This document shows, piece by piece, positions 1-6,937 of a DNA stretch of 30,264 nt (the stretch's first letter is position 1; each line of letters opens with the position of its first letter). The DNA comes from Thiomonas sp. X19 (GTDB lineage: Bacteria; Pseudomonadota; Gammaproteobacteria; Burkholderiales; Burkholderiaceae_C), in NCBI RefSeq assembly GCF_900089495.1, contig NZ_LT605203.1, positions 3,295,403-3,325,666 on the forward strand, read 5' to 3'. The notes beneath the pieces are model-generated. The model saw only the letters and a program-made list of their open reading frames with translations. It was not told the origin of the DNA and did not search any database. The position numbers and the translations under genes are program-made.

Positions 1-1
1 C

Positions 2-211
2 ATCCTTGGCGCGGTGGCCGGCGGCATCGCCGGCAGTGCCGCCGAGGGTGCGGCGACCCGCGAGCAAGGCCTGCAGATCACCGTGCGGCTGGACGACGGA
101 CAGGCCATCGCCGTGACCCAGGCCGCCGATGTGCAGCTTGCCGTGGGTCAGCGCGTCGAGATCATCGGCAATCTGTACGGCGGCAAGGCCCGCGTGCTGC
201 CGATGGGTTGA
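2..211 (+). CDS. SlyB-like outer-membrane lipoprotein, C-terminal part
   Basis: This is the 3' end of a gene that begins before the window. The frame is open from base 2 and stops with TGA at 209-211. The visible 69 residues start with a Gly/Ala-rich glycine-zipper stretch (GAVAGGIAGSAAEGA), followed by a small beta-rich domain with the pattern ITVRLDDGQAIAV...VGQRVEIIG. This is the typical C-terminal half of SlyB/Pcp-type glycine-zipper lipoproteins, which sit in the outer membrane and support envelope integrity. The signal peptide and lipobox would lie outside the window, so lipidation cannot be confirmed. The family call rests on the zipper plus the RLDDG/VGQRV pattern. Confidence 0.7.
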   Translation: MLGAVAGGIAGSAAEGAATREQGLQITVRLDDGQAIAVTQAADVQLAVGQRVEIIGNLYGGKARVLPMG

Positions 212-228
212 TGGGCGGGTGGTCAGGT

Positions 229-263
229 GTGTGGACATCACGGTTTGCCGTGTCCACACCATA
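229..263 (+). repeat. Leader repeat, copy 1 of 4, with extended hairpin
   Basis: The core GGTTTGCCGTGTCCAC followed by ACCATA lies at 241-263 and occurs four times in the window, always on the plus strand just upstream of a gene. In this copy the core is the right half of a larger inverted repeat: GTGTGGA (229-235) pairs with TCCACAC (253-259), and CACGG (239-243) pairs with CCGTG (248-252) around a TTTG loop. It ends 32 nt before the ATG at 296. Role unknown; a regulator binding site or an RNA leader structure is possible. Confidence 0.8.
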
Positions 264-295
264 TCCATCTATCCAGACCCACCGGAGCATCCGCC

Positions 296-1696
296 ATGCG
301 TCAAACCCTTCTTGCCGCCGCTCTGGCGGCGTTGCCGTTCCTGGCTTCGCCGCTGGCGCTGGCGCAGACCCTGCCGCCCGCCCCTGCTCCCGTGCCCGAT
401 GCGCAGACCACGATGCGCACGGCCGCCACGCAGAACGGCAGCAGTGCTTATTCGGGTGGCATGGCGTATTTCGATCAGCAGGCGTATCAGGACGCAGCCA
501 ACACGGCGCAGGACATTGCCAACCAGGACGCGGCCAACGCCAGCAGTGGCGGGTATGGGGTGGGCCTGTCCGGCTCCACGGCCTGGCAGGACGCTGCCGC
601 CCAGGCCCAGGGCGTGGCGAACGACCAGCAGAACCTGGTTGACGCGCAGGTGACCGTGCAGCAGCAGGGTTCGTCATCGCAAGCCGGCGCGTACAGCACC
701 GAGTCGGCCCAGGCGCCCGTCGTTGCCCAGAACGACAACAGCGCCGCGCAGACTTCTGCTTCGAGCGGCGAGTCCGCCTCCAACGCCAGCATCACCCAGA
801 GCACCGGCGTGCCGCAGGGCCAGCCGACGGTGACCAACAACACCGCTGAATACCTTGCGGCTGGCGCGGCAACCCAGGCGATGATGAGCGGAGAGGCAAC
901 CGACGGTTACCAGTCCAACATCGACGCCTACAAGGCCGCGCTGCAGGCGGCGGCCGACGCTGCGTCCTACAACTACGGCGGGGCGGCTTATGAAACGGCA
1001 GTGAACCTGCAAAAGCAGGCCGAAGCCAATGCCGACGATGCGGGGGGCGTGTCTGCCGCACCGGCGTTGGCTGGCGCGCTGGATGTCGCCGCCGCTGCAT
1101 CGGCCGTCAACAGCGCATCCGGCACCTTGCAGCAAATCCAGTCCATGACGGGCGTGCAGCAGGGGCAGACTGCGGGCGCCACCACCACCCAGGATGCCTT
1201 GCAGCAGACCACGGCCGACACAGGCGTGCAGCAAGGGCAGGCTGCGACCACTCCGAGCACGGACACGTCCTACACCCACGCTGCCGACACGCAGCAGGCG
1301 TCACTCAACGCGGCCGGTCAGCAGAACCAAACCGATGCAGAGACCTCGGCCCAGGCTTGGCAAACCGGCGTGTCCGCTCAGTATTCCGAGAACGCGGCCA
1401 ACACGATTGCCAGCTACGACAACAGCATGGCATCGTCGACGGGTGACCCGAACTGGACATCGGCGGCGGCGATTGCGCAGACCTCGGCGGACCAGCAGCA
1501 GACCATCTACGGCCAGCAGCAGGTCATCCAGACCCATGCGACGAATGACGGTAACGCCACCAACGCCGCAGCCAACGCCGAAGCCCCAGGCGTCGGCAAC
1601 ACCCTTGATTCGGCCGCAAGCGCCGCTGCCACGGCGAATAGCACAAACACGTTGCAGCAGATTGGCGCCGCCACCGGCGTGCCGCAAGGTCGGTAA
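296..1696 (+). CDS. Secreted Ala/Gln/Thr-rich repeat protein, unknown function
   Basis: I do not recognise this 466-residue protein. It starts with a clear Sec signal peptide (hydrophobic LLAAALAALPFLASPLALA, cleavage after ALA-Q), so it should be periplasmic or surface-exposed. The mature part is low-complexity, rich in Ala, Gln, Thr, Ser and Asn, with almost no lysine and few hydrophobic segments. Four copies of a TGV(P/Q)QG(Q/R) motif occur at bases 803-823, 1148-1168, 1220-1240 and 1673-1693, three of them preceded by an LQQ-type heptad; the last copy forms the C-terminus. The ATG at 296 is chosen over an upstream in-frame GTG because it gives the signal peptide and has GGAG eight bases before it. 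It is 34 bases upstream of trbJ and preceded by the shared leader repeat, so it is probably an accessory of the transfer apparatus. Confidence 0.8.
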   Translation: MRQTLLAAALAALPFLASPLALAQTLPPAPAPVPDAQTTMRTAATQNGSSAYSGGMAYFDQQAYQDAANTAQDIANQDAANASSGGYGVGLSGSTAWQDAAAQAQGVANDQQNLVDAQVTVQQQGSSSQAGAYSTESAQAPVVAQNDNSAAQTSASSGESASNASITQSTGVPQGQPTVTNNTAEYLAAGAATQAMMSGEATDGYQSNIDAYKAALQAAADAASYNYGGAAYETAVNLQKQAEANADDAGGVSAAPALAGALDVAAAASAVNSASGTLQQIQSMTGVQQGQTAGATTTQDALQQTTADTGVQQGQAATTPSTDTSYTHAADTQQASLNAAGQQNQTDAETSAQAWQTGVSAQYSENAANTIASYDNSMASSTGDPNWTSAAAIAQTSADQQQTIYGQQQVIQTHATNDGNATNAAANAEAPGVGNTLDSAASAAATANSTNTLQQIGAATGVPQGR

Positions 1697-1730
1697 CACA
1701 AGGCCAGCAACCCATACGGGAGTTTCCACC

Positions 1731-2423
1731 ATGAACGCATTCAAGCAAAGCATCCTGGCCCTTGCGGCCATGTCGGCCATTGCCATGGTTCCGGCCCACG
1801 CCACGGGCATGATCGCCGGGGCGACGTTCCCCGAGCAGATCGTGCAGGAACTGACGGCCGTCGAGCAATACGCGACCCAGGCGCAGCAGCTTCAGGCGCA
1901 GTTCCAGCAGGTCTACAACCAGGCGCTCAGTCTGGAGAGCCTGCCGACGCAGATGTGGCCGAATGTCTCGGGCAATCTGCAGCAACTCATCCATCTGATC
2001 GGCTCCGCGCAGGGCTTGACGTATGCGACGCAGAACACGGCTGCGGGCGTGCAGCAGCAGTACGGCGTCAATGGCCAGAGTTACCAAGCCAACCTGTCGC
2101 AGTGGAACGGCAATCTGACCAGCCAGATCCAGCAGGCGCTCAATCAGTACGGCCTGCAGGCCCAGGACTTCCAGACCCAGCAGCAGGCGCTGAACCAGGT
2201 GGAGAACGCCAGTCAGTCCGCGGCTGGGCGCATGCAGGTGCTGCAGGCGGGCAATCAGATCTCGGGGATGCTGGTGAACCAGTTGCAGGGCCTGCAACAA
2301 ACGATGATGACCAACGGGCAGGTCGAGATGAATGCCATCGGGGCCAACAACGCCGCGAAGCTGCAACAGAACCAGATCAATCAGCAGTTCCTCGATGGAT
2401 CCACCGGGGCGGGGTTCTATTGA
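1731..2423 (+). CDS. trbJ: P-type conjugative transfer protein TrbJ (VirB5-like)
   Basis: This 230-residue exported protein has a signal peptide ending VPAHA, followed by the conserved TrbJ opening GATFPEQIVQELTAVEQYA. The rest is a long, Gln-rich helical coil with repeated QQLQAQFQQVYNQ-type heptads. TrbJ proteins are the P-type counterparts of VirB5, found in the periplasm or at the pilus tip, and are needed for mating-pair formation. The start is the ATG at 1731 after GGGAG. The gene follows the secreted repeat protein and precedes a lipoprotein, matching the trbJ-trbK-trbL order. Its C-terminus, TGAGFY, is shared with the next gene. Confidence 0.85.
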   Translation: MNAFKQSILALAAMSAIAMVPAHATGMIAGATFPEQIVQELTAVEQYATQAQQLQAQFQQVYNQALSLESLPTQMWPNVSGNLQQLIHLIGSAQGLTYATQNTAAGVQQQYGVNGQSYQANLSQWNGNLTSQIQQALNQYGLQAQDFQTQQQALNQVENASQSAAGRMQVLQAGNQISGMLVNQLQGLQQTMMTNGQVEMNAIGANNAAKLQQNQINQQFLDGSTGAGFY

Positions 2424-2561
2424 GTCCAGGTTCTGGGATCCTTGTCCCCTTGTTCCGGGCTACGATCGAGATTCAGACGGCCTTCGGGCGCGAGTGCGGG
2501 GCGACTCATCGAAACAGCCCCTTTGCATCTCCATCCATTCCACTCGCGCCAGGAGCGCACC

Positions 2562-3059
2562 ATGAAACCGTCTGAGCACAAACTCGTCTCAACCCTCGTC
2601 CTCGCCTGCGCTGTCGGCCTGCTGGCCGGCTGCGGGCACCAGGCGTCATCCATCACTGCCCCCGGCATCGGCAAGGTGGCTGGCGCCCAGGTCAACACCA
2701 GCGAGGGGCCGTTCGGTGGGCAGACGGTCGCCTGGTACGAAGCCCAGTTGAACAGCCATCCCAGCCCGCGGTCCGCCGCCGATCCAGCCTGGCAGGAAGG
2801 CTTGTGGTGTGCCGGACGGGATGCCCAAGACAACGCCACGGTGAGCGCCGATGCCGTGGCGAAGCGTCAGGGCACGGTGTCCTGCCAGAACTTCTATCGC
2901 GGCGTGAACCTGGCACAGGGGCCGTATGCCGGACATGGGCACGCCTGGTTCAAGGCGCATCCGCAGCAGCGCGGCATCGAGGGCGGCTGGTGCCGGGCCA
3001 CAGGCAACACCACGGGTGCATGCTTCGCGGTGGAGACGACCGGGGCGGGGTTTTACTGA
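2562..3059 (+). CDS. Lipoprotein in the trbK position
   Basis: This 165-residue protein has a lipoprotein signal peptide with lipobox LLAGC, so the mature protein should be anchored through a Cys at about residue 24. The body contains YEAQLNSHP, WFKAHPQQRG and four to five further cysteines (LWC, VSC, GWC, GAC), which could form disulfides in the periplasm. It lies between trbJ and trbL, where RP4-type systems carry the small entry-exclusion lipoprotein TrbK. It is more than twice the usual TrbK length and I see no sequence match I can vouch for, so entry exclusion is inferred from position only. AGGAG stands 7 bases before the ATG. The C-terminus repeats the TGAGFY ending of TrbJ. Confidence 0.75.
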   Translation: MKPSEHKLVSTLVLACAVGLLAGCGHQASSITAPGIGKVAGAQVNTSEGPFGGQTVAWYEAQLNSHPSPRSAADPAWQEGLWCAGRDAQDNATVSADAVAKRQGTVSCQNFYRGVNLAQGPYAGHGHAWFKAHPQQRGIEGGWCRATGNTTGACFAVETTGAGFY

Positions 3060-3095
3060 TCCGGCCTTTCCCGGTGTCGACTTCTTGCTGAATCG

Positions 3096-3118
3096 GCCCC
3101 AATGCCATCGTTTGGGGC
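3096..3118. terminator. Possible hairpin between convergent genes
   Basis: GCCCCAA (3096-3102) and TTGGGGC (3112-3118) form a 7-bp stem between the lipoprotein gene (+) and the PIN gene (-), which converge here. There is no T-run on either side, so termination is only a guess. Confidence 0.3.
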
Positions 3119-3122
3119 AGTC

Positions 3123-3716
3123 TCAGCTTGCCTTGGGCCCGAAGATCTTTATAAAGACCGTGTGTCTCGCATCTTGCCACGATTTTGGCAGATCGCCATT
3201 GATCTCTAACGCATCGTAGAGATCTCGGATGATCGGTCCGTCGACCACTTTGGCTGACCGGAGCTTGTCCAGGAGTTCATAGCCATGCCAGACGGCGATG
3301 CCGAAGTCCTGGGCCAGCGCGTGCATCCCGAGATCATCGGTCACGACAATCGCCGGCTTGACCTGCCCCAGGGCGAGCAACCAACAATCAGTCGGCCCCG
3401 GAGGGGATCGGCCCCCAGAGGCGTACCTGTCGACATCAGCAAGAACCCAGCCATGCAGGACACTCTGTGCCGCCTGAATGCTTGCCTTCTCTTCGCTGGT
3501 TAACCGAACCTGCTTGGACAGGCGCTCGGCGGCGAAATTCGCCGCATCAAACCAGGGGTATTTGAATCTGAGCCGAGCACTTCGATGAACCTCGTCCTCA
3601 ACGGATCTGTGAATTGTGAGGACATAGCCCTTTTGACCGAACTTGATGCCGACCGCTGGCCTGACACGCTTGGCCAGCCGAAGGTAGGCGTTCGTGTCGA
3701 GCAAGACCAGCGTCAA
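3123..3716 (-). CDS. PIN-domain protein, putative toxin
   Basis: This 197-residue protein shows the PIN nuclease fold. The first acidic residue is in LVLLDTNAYLRL (D7), acidic residues follow in VEDEV (E40/E42), and there are Asp residues in PTDCWLLAL (D110) and VVTDDLGMHAL (D127/D128) near the end of the domain. PIN proteins are usually Mg2+-dependent ribonucleases, and many are toxins. The start is taken as TTG at 3716, which overlaps the TGA of the upstream XRE-ImmA gene in TTGA. That is a typical translational-coupling arrangement, and the sequence upstream of it in the same frame does not look like protein. XRE-ImmA/IrrE proteins paired with a downstream PIN protein have been proposed as toxin-antitoxin-like modules; activity here is inferred. 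Confidence 0.8.
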   Translation of the reverse strand: MTLVLLDTNAYLRLAKRVRPAVGIKFGQKGYVLTIHRSVEDEVHRSARLRFKYPWFDAANFAAERLSKQVRLTSEEKASIQAAQSVLHGWVLADVDRYASGGRSPPGPTDCWLLALGQVKPAIVVTDDLGMHALAQDFGIAVWHGYELLDKLRSAKVVDGPIIRDLYDALEINGDLPKSWQDARHTVFIKIFGPKAS

Positions 3717-4837
3717 CGGCTGAGATCTCCGTGGAGCGCCGCCGCATCTTGCATCGGGATGTCCATGATCTGCTGGATGTAGCCAGGCCCCGTCCCTTTG
3801 CTCTTGACCATGCGTCGCAACGATGGGAAGAACGCGCTGCGAAACACGTTTTGTGCGGCGGCCATGTAGGCAGCGGGCTCGGGCGGCGTGGGATCGAACA
3901 GGATCTCGCTGACCAGCTTTCCACGCTGGTTGTTGCGGATCGCGTGAATTTCGCTGTCCTTGCAACGCAGCAAGGCCAGTCCCTCCGCCTTGGCATAGTT
4001 GTTGATCTCGCAGAACACGCTGTAAAGCGAAATGCTGTGGGCGCTTGCTTCACGCTGCAACTCCCTGATTTCGCCCATCGCATCGCGCTGCCCGGCAGCT
4101 TGGTGATAAGCCGCCTTCGCCAAGGCTTTAGGGAAAAGCAATGCTCCCGCGAATGCGTCCGCAAAGTCTTCGCCCTCATTCTGACCAGCCAAGTCCGGGG
4201 TATAGACATGCGCAAGCTCGTGGGCCATCCAGAACTTGAAGTCCTCCAACCTGGTGTCCAAATTGAGGAAGATGAACGTCACTTGATCTTGGGGAAGCAA
4301 GATGTGGAGCGCGTTCTTGTGGTTTTTCTTTTCACCCCAGAGCACAGGCACAATGACAGCACCATTGCATCCAAACTCACCAATGAGGTGCTCATAGGAT
4401 AAGACCGCTTGGACCCCCAGTCCAATTCGAGCGCGTACCTCTGCCACGACCACTTGCAACGCGTCGTACTGTAACGATGGCGACGGAATTTGCGCCCTCA
4501 GTGATCGCGGTTCAGGTAAAAATTGCACCAGCGGCTTGAGCAGCGTCCCCATGGCCATCGCTTTGAGGGCGTGCGCGTCTGTCGTTTTTGCGCCGCCCTT
4601 CTTCCGAAAAGCAATGACCGGTTGATCCTTCGACGGTGTGATCACCAGATCGGTAAAGCTCAGCCTCAGGGTCGTCGCAAGCTTGAGCAGCTTGTCGGGG
4701 CGAGGAAAGTCTGCGCCTTTGATCCAATTCGTCACCGCTTGCGCCGACAAGCCCATCTCGGCGGCAAGATCCTTTTGGCTCCAGCCGCGATCTTGAAGCG
4801 CTTGCTGGAGATTCTGGCTGTGGATCCTTTTTTGCAT
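3713..4837 (-). CDS. XRE-family regulator fused to ImmA/IrrE metallopeptidase, putative antitoxin
   Basis: This 374-residue protein begins with a helix-turn-helix of the XRE/Cro type (residues about 9-62, WSQKDLAAEMGLSAQAVTNW). After a linker comes an ImmA/IrrE-type zinc-peptidase domain with HELAH (H206, E207, H210) and a downstream EDFADAFAGALLFP segment that supplies the third ligand region. ImmA/IrrE peptidases cleave repressor partners. In this fused form with a downstream PIN gene they are thought to act as autoregulating antitoxins. Start ATG at 4835-4837. An inverted repeat covers the start codon, consistent with autorepression. The pair is antisense to the trb genes and separates the trbK-like gene from trbL, so it looks like inserted cargo. 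Confidence 0.88.
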   Translation of the reverse strand: MQKRIHSQNLQQALQDRGWSQKDLAAEMGLSAQAVTNWIKGADFPRPDKLLKLATTLRLSFTDLVITPSKDQPVIAFRKKGGAKTTDAHALKAMAMGTLLKPLVQFLPEPRSLRAQIPSPSLQYDALQVVVAEVRARIGLGVQAVLSYEHLIGEFGCNGAVIVPVLWGEKKNHKNALHILLPQDQVTFIFLNLDTRLEDFKFWMAHELAHVYTPDLAGQNEGEDFADAFAGALLFPKALAKAAYHQAAGQRDAMGEIRELQREASAHSISLYSVFCEINNYAKAEGLALLRCKDSEIHAIRNNQRGKLVSEILFDPTPPEPAAYMAAAQNVFRSAFFPSLRRMVKSKGTGPGYIQQIMDIPMQDAAALHGDLSR

Positions 4838-4874
4838 AGCAAAAGGATTATCGAGGATCCGCCGTAAAAATCAA
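4824..4874 (-). promoter_or_regulatory. Promoter and operator of the XRE-ImmA/PIN pair
   Basis: On the minus strand, TTGATT (4869-4874) and GATAAT (4847-4852) are spaced by 16 bp and resemble a sigma-70 promoter. GATAAT ends only 9 nt before the ATG, so transcription would start within a few bases of the start codon and the mRNA would be nearly leaderless. An imperfect inverted repeat, ATCCTTTTTTGC (4824-4835) with GCAAAAGGAT (4839-4848), covers the -10 edge and the start codon. It is a good candidate operator for the HTH protein. A direct repeat AATCAAGTT at 4869-4877 and 4879-4887 overlaps the -35 region. Confidence 0.55.
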
Positions 4875-5041
4875 GTTTAATCAAGTTCAGTGTGGTTTTT
4901 CGTCTTTAGGCGGGCTTTGCGCCACTCAGCCAAGGCGCACATCAAGCCACACCTTTCTTGCCCGTGCCTTTGTGCCGCGCGTCAGCGCGGGTGCCTTGTT
5001 TTCCGCGCCACCCATCACGCTTTGCGCCCCCAGCGCATAAG

Positions 5042-5067
5042 CACCTGTCAACCCTCTTCGACAGGTG
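5042..5067 (+). promoter_or_regulatory. Hairpin covering the trbL ribosome binding site
   Basis: CACCTGTC (5042-5049) and GACAGGTG (5060-5067) form a perfect 8-bp inverted repeat around a 10-nt loop. The only Shine-Dalgarno-like sequence (AGGTG) is in the right arm, five bases before the trbL ATG. In RNA the stem would hide the binding site; as DNA it could be an operator. Which applies cannot be told from sequence. Confidence 0.5.
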
Positions 5068-5072
5068 AACCC

Positions 5073-6797
5073 ATGAAACTCAACCGCTCCGCGCGCTGGC
5101 TGCTGCCGCTCCTGCTCGCCCTGGCCTGCGCGCCCGCCGACGCCGGCAACGGTGTGCTCGACCAGATCCAGAGCACGTTCCAGACCGCTTCGACCGGATG
5201 GATGACGTCCGCCCTGGGCCTGGCCCGGCCCCTGTTCTTCGGCCTGGCCGCCATCGAGTTCTCCTGGGCGGCGATCAACTACACGCTGCGCAAGAATGAT
5301 CTGGGCGAGTTGTTGACCTCCATGACCCTCAAGATTCTCGGCATCGCCTTCTTCGCCATGCTGCTGACCGAGGCGCCGACCTGGATTCCGCCGATCATCA
5401 ACAGCTTCACGCAAGCCGGCCAGACGGTGGGCGGCGGCGGACCGACCTCGATCTCATCCGCGATCGGCCCCTCAGAAATCCTCAATGAGGGCATCAATAC
5501 AGCGGGCAACGTGGTCTCCACAGCCGACGGCATCAATAACGGCCAGACGGCTGCTGGCGTCAGCCTCCTTTCCCCCGGCAAATCCATCGCCGCGCTCGGC
5601 TCCAACCTGCTGTCGGCCATCTTCATCGGCTTGACCGGCCTGATGATCCTGCTCGGTTACCTCGCCATCGCCATGCAGCTTCTCATCACCACGATCGAAA
5701 GCTACATCGTCATCGGCGCCGGCGCCTTGATGCTGGGCTTCGCCGGGAGCCGCTGGACGCTGCCGTTCGCCGAGAAGTATTTCGGCTATGCGGTGAGCGT
5801 CGGCATCAAGCTGTTCACCATCTACGTCGTCGCCGGATTCGGCGGGCAGCTTGCCAACATCATCATCGCCCACTGGGCAACCGTCGCCGCCGCGGCGCCG
5901 CCGAACAACGTGGTCGGCCCTGTCGATTTCATGACGGCGGGCGTCACCGCCCTGGCCTACGGCGCGGTCGGCTACATGGTTCCGGGCATCGCCGGATCGA
6001 TGATGAACGGCTCGCCGAGCATGAGCCTGTCGAACGCCGGCGCTGCCGCTGGCGGCATGGCCGCGGCTCCGCTCGCGGCAGGTCTGGCGGGTGGCGCTGC
6101 GCTCTCCAGGGTTGCTGCCCTGGCGACTGCGCCGTTCGGCAGCGGTGGGTCTGCTCCCAAGGGCGGCATCGGCGGCAGCTCCCTGCTGCCGGGCGGCCCG
6201 GTGGGTGGCGTGTCGGGCACCTCACGGCTGGAATCCCTGGCGGCCGGGGCGGGCAAGGCTGCTGGCGCTGGCATCCAGAGCGCATCGTCAGCGCTGGGTG
6301 CGATCCCGGGCGCCGGCCCTGTGTCGGCCGGAGCGGGTGCTGCTGGCAAGGCGCCCAGTGCCGGGGCTGATGCTTCCGGCTCTGCCGCCACTGCCGCGCG
6401 CTTCAAGCCGGATGGCCCTGCGGCCAACACGGGGGCCACGACCGGAACGGGTGATGCCGTGAAGTCCGGCGCCGAACTCGGCAAGGCGGCGGCGCCAACG
6501 ACGCAGGAAGCCGGGTTGTCCTCCGCGCCGACCACGGCCAGCACGCCAGGTGGCAATGGCTTCGCCTCCGCCCCTGGGGGTGAAGGCGGGGCTTCGGCCG
6601 CGTCGGGCGCCGAGCAAGCGACGGCGCAGCGCCAGTTCGAGCAAGACAACAAACCCAAGGACAAGGGACCGAGCCTGAGCGACCGGCTGCATGACGGCGC
6701 CGCGACCTTGCAGCACGAATCCGACAAGCGCAAGCCTGGGCTGTCGCACGACGGTCAGAGCGGTGGCGTGAGCATCCGGATGCATCACATCGATTGA
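5073..6797 (+). CDS. trbL: P-type conjugative transfer protein TrbL (VirB6 family)
   Basis: TrbL is the polytopic inner-membrane component of the P-type type IV secretion channel. The 574-residue protein opens with a signal-like hydrophobic segment and the family hallmark GVLDQIQSTFQ...WMTSALGLARPLFFGLA. Several membrane spans follow (around residues 45-70, 85-105, 170-210, 235-265 and 290-320). From about residue 325 the protein becomes a long Gly/Ala/Ser-rich hydrophilic tail ending in a charged segment, which is usual for TrbL. Start ATG at 5073, preceded by AGGTG. It stands alone between the toxin-antitoxin-like pair and the adhesin, with a strong terminator after it, so it probably has its own promoter. 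Confidence 0.9.
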   Translation: MKLNRSARWLLPLLLALACAPADAGNGVLDQIQSTFQTASTGWMTSALGLARPLFFGLAAIEFSWAAINYTLRKNDLGELLTSMTLKILGIAFFAMLLTEAPTWIPPIINSFTQAGQTVGGGGPTSISSAIGPSEILNEGINTAGNVVSTADGINNGQTAAGVSLLSPGKSIAALGSNLLSAIFIGLTGLMILLGYLAIAMQLLITTIESYIVIGAGALMLGFAGSRWTLPFAEKYFGYAVSVGIKLFTIYVVAGFGGQLANIIIAHWATVAAAAPPNNVVGPVDFMTAGVTALAYGAVGYMVPGIAGSMMNGSPSMSLSNAGAAAGGMAAAPLAAGLAGGAALSRVAALATAPFGSGGSAPKGGIGGSSLLPGGPVGGVSGTSRLESLAAGAGKAAGAGIQSASSALGAIPGAGPVSAGAGAAGKAPSAGADASGSAATAARFKPDGPAANTGATTGTGDAVKSGAELGKAAAPTTQEAGLSSAPTTASTPGGNGFASAPGGEGGASAASGAEQATAQRQFEQDNKPKDKGPSLSDRLHDGAATLQHESDKRKPGLSHDGQSGGVSIRMHHID

Positions 6798-6823
6798 TTC
6801 GGCCCAGCGCTTTCCAACCCTCC

Positions 6824-6856
6824 AACCCGGCCACGGCGACGTGAGCCGGGTTTTTT
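6824..6856 (+). terminator. Rho-independent terminator after trbL
   Basis: AACCCGGC (6824-6831) pairs with GCCGGGTT (6845-6852) around a 13-nt loop and runs into six Ts (6851-6856). It lies 27 bases after the trbL stop and separates trbL from the adhesin gene. Confidence 0.85.
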
Positions 6857-6937
6857 CATGGTTTGCGGCAACCCGCAATAAGCATCCAAGGCCATCGCCC
6901 TGTGGGGCGGGTCGCCACCGAACCTTGGAGTCTTGAC

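Noticed and set aside
241..300. Leader repeat read as a sigma-70 promoter with TTGCCG as -35
   Set aside because: The sequence 17 bp downstream differs in each copy and has no consistent -10 box, so it is not a standard promoter.
4975..5005. Stem CCGCGC/GCGCGG at 4975-4990 followed by a T-rich tract as a terminator before trbL
   Set aside because: The stem is short (6 bp) and the T-rich part is interrupted and several bases away. A possible attenuator, but too weak to list.
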